49,076 bases of DNA from Marinoscillum sp. (lineage in GTDB: Bacteria; Bacteroidota; Bacteroidia; Cytophagales; Cyclobacteriaceae): the NCBI GenBank assembly GCA_024305105.1, contig JAMWZA010000025.1:1-49076 (forward strand). Direction: 5' to 3'. Positions 18,601 to 25,761 of this stretch are shown here, in pieces. How positions within the stretch are numbered: position 1 is the first letter of the stretch; the number at the start of each line of letters is the position of its first letter. Below the pieces are notes generated by a model. That model had not been told where the DNA came from. It saw only the letters and a program-made list of their open reading frames with translations, and searched no databases. The position numbers and the translations under genes are program-made.

Positions 18601-19712
18601 GAACTCATATCGTTGTAAGCCAACTCCTTGTTATGAGATTTGTAGTGACTAAAACTGCTAGCTGCCGGATGGTAATAGCTTAAGCCACTTTTGGTGGTCC
18701 CTACCCATATAGCGTTCGTTCGATCTTTAAAGAGTGTGTTCACATTGTCATTCACCAGACTCTTAGGTGCATCGGGATCGTTCTTGACAATTCGCGTCGC
18801 TTGTGTTGACTTATTGAGCAGGGTAATACCTCCGTGATCTGTACCGATCCACATAATTCCATTCTCAGCTTGCACAACGCTAGTCACCAGATTACTCCCG
18901 AGCTGCGGTGCTTTGTAGATCGTAGATTCCCCGGTACTGACATTGAGGTAGTACACGCCAAATGGGTCAGTCTTGGAGTACAACCAGGCATCGCGATCAT
19001 CGTCCACATAGAGATTCCAGTACTCCACACGCTGATTCAGGTCTTCAGGTAAGCCATATTTGCGAACAACCTTTTTAGTGTCCACATTGATCACTTCGAC
19101 CATTCCTGTACTATGAACTAACCAAAGCTGGTTTTTCCTGTCGAGCTGCATGTCATGGATGTCATTGGAAGAAATCTCCAGGTCTGCATCATTCTCACTG
19201 TTTACTTCAATGAGGGTTCCATTTTGATCCAAACCAACCACTCCACGATTTAGAATACCAAACCAGTACGTTCCTAAACTATCTCTCACAAGGTGGTCAA
19301 TCAAAACTGGCTCAGTCTGGAGCAGCTCTAAGTAACTGTCTGGTTTACTAAACTGATCGGTGGATGGATCGTAGACTGATATCCCTGAGGAATTCTTGAG
19401 CCAAATTTTATCCTCTGGTCCATACGCCATCCAAATGACGGTATTTCCCTGAATAGACGTGCTGTCATCGTCCTGATGGTAGTAGGTCTTAATTTCATAC
19501 CCATCGAACCGGTTCAGTCCGGACAAAGTACCGATCCAGATAAAGCCATCCTTATCCTGAAAGATGCAGTTGGTCTGATCATTGGATAAGCCACTGGATA
19601 CGGTCAGCCGCTCCAACTTGATATCCTCGGCAGTCTGTGCCTGAGTGTAAAAAGCACTCAGGTATAAAAATGTCAGGCTAACAAATCTTAACCCACGAAT
19701 TAACAAATCCAT
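15663..19712 (-). CDS. Hybrid two-component system regulator (HTCS) of the polysaccharide locus
   Basis: A 1,349-residue one-protein sensor and regulator. A signal peptide (1-25) is followed by a periplasmic sensor of about 14 Reg_prop beta-propeller repeats (about 40-655; repeated IWIGT/LNRFD motifs) and a Y_Y_Y domain (about 715-787). A membrane helix lies near 793-812. The histidine kinase has phospho-acceptor His849 (NISHEFRTP), N-box near 964 and G-boxes near 996-1030. A receiver domain has Asp1148 in DIVISDVMMP, and an AraC-type DNA-binding domain lies at about 1240-1345. HTCS proteins bind oligosaccharides from their own locus and switch on the adjacent susCD operon. This one lies directly before susC, so the ligand is probably a xyloglucan fragment. 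Confidence 0.95.
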   Translation of the reverse strand: MDLLIRGLRFVSLTFLYLSAFYTQAQTAEDIKLERLTVSSGLSNDQTNCIFQDKDGFIWIGTLSGLNRFDGYEIKTYYHQDDDSTSIQGNTVIWMAYGPEDKIWLKNSSGISVYDPSTDQFSKPDSYLELLQTEPVLIDHLVRDSLGTYWFGILNRGVVGLDQNGTLIEVNSENDADLEISSNDIHDMQLDRKNQLWLVHSTGMVEVINVDTKKVVRKYGLPEDLNQRVEYWNLYVDDDRDAWLYSKTDPFGVYYLNVSTGESTIYKAPQLGSNLVTSVVQAENGIMWIGTDHGGITLLNKSTQATRIVKNDPDAPKSLVNDNVNTLFKDRTNAIWVGTTKSGLSYYHPAASSFSHYKSHNKELAYNDMSSFAETSNRHLWIGTNGKGLLKFDLRKKRFESIESTLSRNQPKVIVSLLMDSQQTLWIGTYLEGVSRYRNGQLEPFVLPGGDGTSVWELFEDSRRNIWIGTLNKGVYKYDPVDGSIEVIDMDSGLQVNYVTCIEEDSEGHIWVGTGNGLSRYDPETAELTSYQSENDTQSLANNSVISLQATQNYMWVGTLNGLNRFDTKSNQITTIRKDQGLSSNIIMAIEEDDQRNIWLSTDHGITKMVAVDAQYEFHNYDISDGLQAETFTEDASYKTKNGQLIFSGQNGFNLFDPKEIDIKRNAPDVLITGLTVNNQEVVTGQMYNDRVLLSQSIRETSEIRLDHYENAIAIDYLALSFFQSGKLRYQYQLEGFDPDWINAPAELRKVNYSNLDYGNYLFKVRASTGSNSWTEPRNLDISIAPPFWETPWAFVLYFIAIILLLYITRTYIVRRERLKASIENERLEVERQHQLDMMKIKFFTNISHEFRTPLSLVLTPIERMINNHEQVKQCDLVLVQRNAKRLMTLVNQLLDFRKIEANQHSLSQSSGDLVGFLQDVVDSFSDWSREKDIPVVFQSEVKSYYTFFDKDKMEKIMFNLLSNAFKFTLSEGKITIDFELQRNSEGNRALISVSDTGIGIPKEKQELIFNRFFQNELSGGIINNGTGIGLSITKEFVELHKGTIAVDSMPNMGTTFLVDLPMKEISSDEDMADELGKKLAEAANTPEANDTTDHDSLPTVLLVEDNYDFRFYLKDNLKQHYNIHVASNGKDAWKSILNKLPDIVISDVMMPVMDGHELCEKIKGDPRTLHIPVIMLTAQSSDRHRIQGLEAGAIEYISKPFNFEILISSINSALKFQKRVKESGKRIEVSPEAAEIVSLDEQLISKAVALVEENMSNSEFSVEDLSHELGYSRGHFYQKVLRLTGQTPIDFIRNIRMKRAADLLQRSQLNVSEVAYKVGYNNPKLFSRYFKSVYNKYPSEFRSKSENK

Positions 19713-20011
19713 AAACCATGTGGTCTTACTCGGTGTATTAATGATGTCTAATACAATTAAAGAAGAATAAGTTACATCTTTTCAAAAGATGACATTCTTT
19801 ACCTTGATATAACTCAATGCATCACCACATTCGTTTATGAGCTAATCAGCATGGATAGACATTTATAGTTCATAAAACGGTTTCACTATTCTATGTCAAC
19901 AACTCCGAGTACATCAAACTTTTTGTGATTTGAGATAACAGGTCTGACCCTAAAAAACTGACAGATGTTAACAAGCAATGATCGGATTCGGAGACACAAA
20001 CGATTTTCTCT
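19713..20011. other. Intergenic region upstream of the HTCS gene
   Basis: About 300 bases without a convincing gene. The only clear structure is the perfect palindrome at 19775-19791. The rest is AT-rich and gives no clear TAnnTTTG promoter for the HTCS gene; the nearest is an imperfect ATCTTTTG inside the palindrome on the minus strand. Confidence 0.5.
19775..19791. promoter_or_regulatory. Perfect palindrome upstream of the HTCS gene (possible operator)
   Basis: CATCTTTT-C-AAAAGATG is an 8+1+8 perfect inverted repeat, 63 bases before the HTCS start codon. It has no T run suited to termination on either strand and could bind a dimeric regulator. The function is a guess from symmetry and position. 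Confidence 0.35.
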
Positions 20012-20703
20012 ATGAAAGGCTATTTGGCAAAACGAATTCAATACAGTTAAATATTATCTGGGGTCTTATTTAGCCTATTATTGGGTCTGCTGATAACGCT
20101 CTTTACGGTAAGCAATTAATGAATTGGTCGTGACAGCATAGATTAGATGGCTTCCTGAAAACCAAATGAAGCTTATGATCCTGCGCAATCATTCCCTCCA
20201 TTTTCCGTACATTCACTACCTGATCCACTAAAAATATTCATCAATCCATACCATAAGTTGATGGGAACAAAAGACACAACACTCAGAGAAGGTTTACAAA
20301 AATTCTACCAAGAGTATGACAGCCACCTTAGCCATAAAAAAGAGGGACTTCCTGATGACGTCAAATCATTCTTCCTGTCGCATGATATCACTCACGTGCT
20401 CTTTGGGTGTGATATATCGCTTTATGGAGAGGGTCTGTAAAAATATGGACCATCTTTGGTACCACTTTGGGATTTTGGAGTCACATCCGTGCCTATAAAA
20501 AAGCCAACGCCTATGAGTTGGCAAGAAATTCCACATTCATCCATGTGATTGCCAATGTTTTCAAACTTTTTATCGAGATTCCGTCATTGATCATTCGAGC
20601 AAAACAAATGTACAAACTCTGGCCCTGGACGGGTTTTGAGGATTATTTAGATGTCCCCATTTCCAAAATTAGAACTGAGTTTAACATCCGGGTTCTGTCG
20701 TGA
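20012..20703 (+). pseudogene. Decayed COQ4-like gene (HDxxHx11E metal-site family)
   Basis: A single frame from the ATG at 20012 carries recognisable protein broken by in-frame stops at 20048, 20117, 20120, 20144 and 20156. The first part encodes a probable membrane helix (GVLFSLLLGLLITLF). From about 20162 the frame is coherent and contains the motif HDITHVLFGCDISLYGE, an exact HDxxHx11E, which is the metal-binding motif of COQ4-family proteins. A TAA at 20438-20440 then stops it. One extra base there would restore a fluent continuation (KIWTIFGTTLGFWSHIRAYK ...) to the stop at 20701, ending PISKIRTEFNIRV. So there are several nonsense changes and at least one single-base frameshift. A short C-terminal product from an internal start is possible but would lack the metal site. 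Confidence 0.7.
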
Positions 20704-20747
20704 ATACACTTAGCCTCACCTGCTTTCTAAAAAAGAAACTAAGGATC

Positions 20748-20812
20748 ACAAAAAAGCACCACCGTCTCTGGTGATGCTTCATGCAGTCTAAACTTATGGC
20801 AATCAATTAATC
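20748..20812 (-). repeat. Copy 1 of a 3'-flank repeat shared by the two GH3 genes
   Basis: This stretch, covering the terminator, the spacer and the last codons, matches 23372-23441 with only a few differences over about 65 bases. Conservation in non-coding DNA exceeds that of the GH3 core coding regions. Confidence 0.8.
20751..20779 (-). terminator. Terminator after the membrane-anchored GH3 gene
   Basis: Ten-base stem AAGCAYCACC / GGTGRTGCTT with a six-base loop, then a T run on the minus strand. The imperfect pair is a U-G wobble in minus-strand RNA. Nearly the same sequence follows the other GH3 gene at 23375-23406. Confidence 0.75.
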
Positions 20813-23214
20813 GTTACCAATGATTCTTCGCGAATGTCCCTGGAAGAAGCCCCGACAAGTACTTTGTATTCTCCCGGCTCCAACTTCCAGCCGTTGGAAC
20901 CCTCATCCCAGTAGCGAAGCTCGGAAATCATCACGGTCATCTTCAGCACTTCTGATTCACCAGGAGCCAACGCCTGGGTTTTGCCAAAAGCCTCCAATTC
21001 CCGAATGGGTCGATCGATAGTGGTGCCTACTTTGGACACATAGAGCTGAACCACCTCTTTTCCTGTCACCTCTCCGGTATTAGTCACCGAAACACCCACG
21101 CTAATGGTGTCGCCAGACACTTGCACTTCCATGGCTGAGTAATCAAAATTTGTGTAGGACAACCCAAAACCAAATGGATAGGAAACGTCCAACCCCTGCT
21201 TGTCAAAGTGTCGGTAACCGACGTAAATCCCTTCTTCATATTCAGTAAAATCCTCGTTCTTAATTTGTTTCGATTCGGGGATCACTTCTCCTGTTTTAAA
21301 CATATCCGTCATCCTCATCATTTTACCACTTTTGGGAAAATTGGCATCAGAAGCATGATCACTTAGGTTTTTTGGAAAAGTCATTGGCAGCTTACCGCTT
21401 GGGTTCACCTGACCACTTAAGATATCTGCTACAGAGTTGCCACCTTCCTGTCCTCCCTGCCATGCAAGCAAAATCGCATCGGGCTGCGCCTTCCAGGAAT
21501 CCGTTTCAATAACACCTCCAATGTTCAATACCACCACGACCTGCTTGCCTACGTCATGAAAAGCTTTCATCACTTGAGTAATCATTTGCTGCTCTGTTTC
21601 GTTAAGAAGAAAGTCATTTTCCACCACTCGATCTCCACCTTCACCAGCATTCCTACCAATGGTAATGATTGCAGCATCCGAAGCACCAGCTAACTCTTCG
21701 ATCTGCTCACTGGTGTACTTTATTTGTGGGGGGTTATACGGCTGAAACATGGCGTTCATACCTTCCGGCCTTATAAATTGTTCAGCATTTGCTGCCTTGT
21801 GTGCCTCAAATAACGCTTTGGATGTAGGGTTGATAGTGAAGCCTGCATTCCGGAGTCCTTCTTCAAGTGAAACCGTATAAGCTTCATTCACATCACCCGA
21901 ACCAGTACCTCCAGCAATGAACTCAAAAGAGGTCACGCCAAATAATGCCACATTGTTGGTAGACGTGAGTGGCAGTGTGGCTTCATTTTTCAACAGCACC
22001 ATTCCTTCTGCTGCAGACTGACGAGTAGTTCGAGCATGCGCATTTAAGTCAGGATTGTTAGTGTATGTTTCACCATCCAGTTTCCTCGATTTGATAATTA
22101 ATTCTAAGATTCTTTTAACGGATGTATCAATCACCTTTGATGAGAGGACACCTTCTTCATAACCTTCTTTTAGTGCATCCCATTGATTTTTCGTTCCAGG
22201 CTCCAGTAGATCATTTCCGGCTTGTATTTGTGCTACGGCATCATGTCCACCAAACCAGTCCGACATCACCAACCCGTCAAATCCCCAATCACCACGCAAG
22301 ACTTCTGTGAGTAAGTATCGGCTTTCAGAAGTATAGGTTCCATTCACCTTATTGTAAGAAGACATGATGGTCCACGGCTGAGCTTCTTTTACAATGATCT
22401 CAAACCCTTTCAGATAAATCTCACGCATCGCTCGTTCAGAAACGATCACATCATTCTTAAATCGTTCGGTCTCCTGGTTATTGGCTACATAATGTTTGAC
22501 AGATGTGCCAATGTTATTTGCCTCAATACCATTGACCATGGCTGCTCCCATTTTTCCAGTCAATACCGGATCTTCAGAGTAATACTCAAAGTTTCTGCCG
22601 CACAATGGATGCCGATGAATATTAGCACCAGGGCCTAGAATCACATCAATGCCATACTCAACAGCTTCATTGCCCATGGCATCACCTACCTCCTGTACCA
22701 GGTCCAGATTCCAGGTAGAGGCCAGTAATGTGGCAATTGGAAAAGCTGTACAATAAAACGTCCGATCCGTTCCGGGCCGTGTTGGTTCAATTCGCAATCC
22801 TGCGGGACCGTCTGAGAGATATACGGTAGGAATTCCCAATCTCGGTGTGGGGACAATCGTACCTACAGCTCCAGGGATACCCTGCGGTTCGCCCATCCCA
22901 ATTCCAGACGCCATACCAGACCCTTTCAGCAGGTGAATCTTCTCATTTATGTTCATTTGTGACAACAAATCGCTCGCCCGCTCTTCTACAGACCTACGAC
23001 TGTCTTCATAAACATCCAATTCTCCATTTTCATTGCGATCCAAAAAAGTGTATCCATCGACAGTCACTTCTTTGAAGTCCAGTTTCTCCGTATAATCTCC
23101 CTCAAAATCCAGGAATTTGGAACTCAGCCACATCCATCCTGCACCGCCGGCAAGGAGTAAAAGGACAATTAACGACCCCAGGCCTATTAAGGTGATTTTA
23201 ATTAACTTCTTCAT
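20803..23214 (-). CDS. GH3 beta-glucosidase-type hydrolase with N-terminal membrane anchor
   Basis: An 803-residue glycoside hydrolase family 3 protein. It starts with a hydrophobic helix (about 6-30) lacking a lipobox, so it is probably tethered to the inner membrane facing the periplasm. A short DRNENGELDVYED segment (59-71) resembles an EF-hand-like calcium loop. The GH3 barrel follows, with nucleophile Asp319 in GLVMSDW and substrate residues in GRNFEYYSEDP and KHYVANNQE. Then come the second alpha/beta domain and a fibronectin-III-like C-terminal domain. The expected role is to release glucose from de-branched xyloglucan oligosaccharides. The last residues (EYKVLVGASSRDIREE) and the 3' flank are nearly the same as in the neighbouring GH3 gene. 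Confidence 0.88.
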   Translation of the reverse strand: MKKLIKITLIGLGSLIVLLLLAGGAGWMWLSSKFLDFEGDYTEKLDFKEVTVDGYTFLDRNENGELDVYEDSRRSVEERASDLLSQMNINEKIHLLKGSGMASGIGMGEPQGIPGAVGTIVPTPRLGIPTVYLSDGPAGLRIEPTRPGTDRTFYCTAFPIATLLASTWNLDLVQEVGDAMGNEAVEYGIDVILGPGANIHRHPLCGRNFEYYSEDPVLTGKMGAAMVNGIEANNIGTSVKHYVANNQETERFKNDVIVSERAMREIYLKGFEIIVKEAQPWTIMSSYNKVNGTYTSESRYLLTEVLRGDWGFDGLVMSDWFGGHDAVAQIQAGNDLLEPGTKNQWDALKEGYEEGVLSSKVIDTSVKRILELIIKSRKLDGETYTNNPDLNAHARTTRQSAAEGMVLLKNEATLPLTSTNNVALFGVTSFEFIAGGTGSGDVNEAYTVSLEEGLRNAGFTINPTSKALFEAHKAANAEQFIRPEGMNAMFQPYNPPQIKYTSEQIEELAGASDAAIITIGRNAGEGGDRVVENDFLLNETEQQMITQVMKAFHDVGKQVVVVLNIGGVIETDSWKAQPDAILLAWQGGQEGGNSVADILSGQVNPSGKLPMTFPKNLSDHASDANFPKSGKMMRMTDMFKTGEVIPESKQIKNEDFTEYEEGIYVGYRHFDKQGLDVSYPFGFGLSYTNFDYSAMEVQVSGDTISVGVSVTNTGEVTGKEVVQLYVSKVGTTIDRPIRELEAFGKTQALAPGESEVLKMTVMISELRYWDEGSNGWKLEPGEYKVLVGASSRDIREESLVTIN

Positions 23215-23240
23215 ACGTTTATTTTTATATCAACATGAAA

Positions 23241-23248
23241 CAAATATA
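23241..23248 (-). promoter_or_regulatory. Possible -7 promoter element for the membrane-anchored GH3 gene
   Basis: On the minus strand TATATTTG fits TAnnTTTG, 26 bases before the ATG at 23214. No TTG lies at the expected distance upstream, so this is only a partial promoter match. With the terminator at 23375-23406 it would give this GH3 gene its own transcript. Confidence 0.4.
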
Positions 23249-23371
23249 GTGGCGATCCTCGAAAATTAGATCTGTTAAGGTTTACGCACTATTGCGAGAT
23301 TTAGAGTTGGACCTAAAGTCCGATCACGAGTTCTGATCAGTTTCACTAATACAGCACATTATTCTAGTAAG

Positions 23372-23441
23372 CACAAAAAAAAGCACCACCGTCTCTGGTG
23401 ATGCTTCTCATGCATTCTAAACTTATGGCAATCAATTATTC
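23372..23441 (-). repeat. Copy 2 of a 3'-flank repeat shared by the two GH3 genes
   Basis: Direct repeat of 20748-20812. It differs mainly by a few extra A at one end, a two-base insertion after the hairpin, and one or two substitutions. The match continues less perfectly into the coding ends (shared GASSRDIREE). Confidence 0.8.
23375..23406 (-). terminator. Terminator after the lipoprotein GH3 gene
   Basis: Same stem-loop as at 20751-20779 (AAGCAYCACC / GGTGRTGCTT), followed by eight T on the minus strand. It separates the two GH3 genes into different transcripts. Confidence 0.75.
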
Positions 23442-25598
23442 GTTTATAGATACTAATGTTTCTTCACGAATGTCCCTGGAAGAAGCTCCTACGAGCACTT
23501 TGTATTCTCCTGACTCCACTTTCCAGTCGCTAGCCGCTACGTCATAGTAGGCAAGCTCCTGTACCGGTACCTCTATGGTGACAGTTTTGCTTTCGCCTGC
23601 TTTTAAATCTACTTTGGTGAATGCTTTCAATTCCTTCGCTGCACGTTCTACGTCTGACCCTTCCTTAGAGAAGTATACCTGCACTATTTCTTTACCATCA
23701 GACTCTCCTGTGTTGGTCACATCGAGTGATAATTTGATCATTCCATTGGAGACTTCACCAACGGAGACTTCACCATACGCAAAGTTCGTGTAGGACAAGC
23801 CAAAGCCAAACGGATAAAACGGCTCCACATTCTTCGTATCAAACCATCGGTAACCAATTAGGATACCTTCTTCGTAGCTCACTACATCAGGTCCTCCAGG
23901 GAAGCTATTGGTTGCGTGTGCTGGAGAATCTTCCAGTTTTTTCGGAAAAGTCACCGGGAGCTTACCGCTTGGATTCACATCACCAAAAAGCACGTCTGCC
24001 AGTGCATCACCAGCTCTGGAGCCATTAAACCAGGACCAAATCAATGCATCAACTGTCGCATGAATGCCTGACACATCGTACGGCGCTCCAGCCACCATCA
24101 CCACGATGGTATTGGGATTAGCCGCTTTTACGGCTTTGATCAACTCTTCCTGTGCGAATGGTAGTTTTAGTCCTTTTCGGTCTTCTGCTTCAGTCTCTAC
24201 CAATCGATTAGATCCGGCAAAAACGATTGCCACATCCGACTTCTTAGCTGCTGCCACAGCTTCCTTGATCAACTCTGGATCAGCTGAGTAATCAATTGGA
24301 AGTCCCCATGATCGGTTGAGATCATTTGGTAGATACTTTTCTGCATAACCCTGTGCATAATTGATGGTCTTACTTGGAAATTTAGCTACCAAACCATCAT
24401 AAGGTGTTACTTCAGTCTTGGTTTTTACTCCTGCACCGAATCCCTGATTCGCGTGCTTTCGTTTGGCATTGTCGCCAATCACTGCAATACTGTTCACCAC
24501 ATCAGCTTTGAGCGGAAGGATGTAACCTTCATTCTTCAAGAGAATAATCGACTCAGCCGCCACATCATATGCCACTTGCAGATGTTCCGGTGTATTGATT
24601 GACCCTTCTTTACGTTGAGCTGTATCCAGCGCATTGATCTCTTTCATGACATACAAAATGTTCTTTACTTTGTCATCGATTACTGATTCAGAGACTTCAC
24701 CATTGTTCACAGCTTCTATCAATGCTTCTGAAAAATACCACTCATCATAGTCATCGAGCTCTGTTCCCATTTCGATATCCAAGCCATATTGTGCTGACTC
24801 GACAGTCGAATGAACAGCTCCCCAGTCTGACATCACAAATCCTTTAAAACCCCACTCGTCACGTAAAATCGTATTGAGCATGTAGTCATTTTCAGACAGG
24901 TATTCACCTCTGAAACGGTTGTAAGCACTCATCATGGAATATGCTTTCCCTTCTTTCACCGCTGCTTCAAAAACGGGCAGGTACATTTCACGGATGGTTC
25001 GTTCGTCTGCTTGTACATCGATGCTTCCACGTAAAGTCTCCTGATTATTAATCGCATAATGCTTCACACAGGCAGCCATATCCTGGTCCTGTAGACCCAG
25101 GACATACGGAACGGTTAATTTCTTGTTGAGAAACGGATCTTCCGTGAAGTACTCAAAATTTCTACCTCCAAGTGGAGATCTGATTAAGTTGACCGCAGGA
25201 GCCAAAAGCACGTCCTTGTCTCTGGCTCGGGCTTCCTCTCCTATCGCCACACCATATTTCTCAGCCAGCTCCAGATTCCAGGTAGAAGATAAGCCTCCGC
25301 CTGCCGGGAAAAAAGTAGCAAAATCATTGGTCCAACCTGCAGGTGCCCAGCTGTCATTTTGAATTTCCTCCCGAACCCCCAATGGTCCATCAGCAGACTT
25401 TAAATCAGGAATACCAAGGCGCTCCACGCCATCTGAATTGAATTTCCCACTTCCATGCAGCATGTGCACTTTTTCTTCCAGGGTCATTTGCCCGATGAGC
25501 TCATCTATATTGGATTCAGACTTATTTTCTTCACTATTAGGTGTTGTGCATGCATAGGTCATTGCTAAACCAATAAGAATTAAAAAATTGCGTATCAT
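23436..25598 (-). CDS. GH3 beta-glucosidase-type lipoprotein
   Basis: A 720-residue glycoside hydrolase family 3 protein when started at the ATG at 25598. This start is chosen because it gives a lipoprotein signal (lipobox MTYAC, Cys17) and because a good promoter lies just upstream at 25625-25652; the frame itself is open to 25652. The catalytic barrel has nucleophile Asp258 in GFVMSDW, and GGRNFEYFTEDP and KHYAINNQE line the substrate site. A second alpha/beta domain and a fibronectin-III-like C-terminal domain follow. It is a probable beta-glucosidase acting in the same pathway as the other GH3; other exo-beta-glycosidase activities are possible in this family. Confidence 0.88.
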   Translation of the reverse strand: MIRNFLILIGLAMTYACTTPNSEENKSESNIDELIGQMTLEEKVHMLHGSGKFNSDGVERLGIPDLKSADGPLGVREEIQNDSWAPAGWTNDFATFFPAGGGLSSTWNLELAEKYGVAIGEEARARDKDVLLAPAVNLIRSPLGGRNFEYFTEDPFLNKKLTVPYVLGLQDQDMAACVKHYAINNQETLRGSIDVQADERTIREMYLPVFEAAVKEGKAYSMMSAYNRFRGEYLSENDYMLNTILRDEWGFKGFVMSDWGAVHSTVESAQYGLDIEMGTELDDYDEWYFSEALIEAVNNGEVSESVIDDKVKNILYVMKEINALDTAQRKEGSINTPEHLQVAYDVAAESIILLKNEGYILPLKADVVNSIAVIGDNAKRKHANQGFGAGVKTKTEVTPYDGLVAKFPSKTINYAQGYAEKYLPNDLNRSWGLPIDYSADPELIKEAVAAAKKSDVAIVFAGSNRLVETEAEDRKGLKLPFAQEELIKAVKAANPNTIVVMVAGAPYDVSGIHATVDALIWSWFNGSRAGDALADVLFGDVNPSGKLPVTFPKKLEDSPAHATNSFPGGPDVVSYEEGILIGYRWFDTKNVEPFYPFGFGLSYTNFAYGEVSVGEVSNGMIKLSLDVTNTGESDGKEIVQVYFSKEGSDVERAAKELKAFTKVDLKAGESKTVTIEVPVQELAYYDVAASDWKVESGEYKVLVGASSRDIREETLVSINE

Positions 25599-25624
25599 TA
25601 GTTTCGTTGTTCTAGTTTGTGGAA

Positions 25625-25652
25625 CAAATGTAGAGGTTAACATTGCAGTCAA
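25625..25652 (-). promoter_or_regulatory. Bacteroidota-type promoter of the lipoprotein GH3 gene
   Basis: On the minus strand TTG (25652-25650), 17 bases, then TACATTTG (25632-25625), which fits TAnnTTTG. The -7 box ends 26 bases before the ATG at 25598. Its position supports that start over the upstream one at 25652. Confidence 0.6.
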
Positions 25653-25761
25653 GGGGATGTAAAATGAAATGAAGAGGGCATAAAATGTATTCTTTAAGCC
25701 CTATTCAAATCTCAATTTTCCTCAGTACAAGTCGCTTTCACTAGCTTCAGACTATCGAATT

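Noticed and set aside
20316-20498. A 60-codon plus-strand frame overlapping the COQ4-like remnant
   Set aside because: It is in another frame from the coherent protein sequence and overlaps its metal motif; it is a shadow.
25599-25652. The 18-codon N-terminal extension of the lipoprotein GH3
   Set aside because: It overlaps a good promoter (TTG-N17-TACATTTG) and would disturb the lipoprotein signal that begins at 25598.
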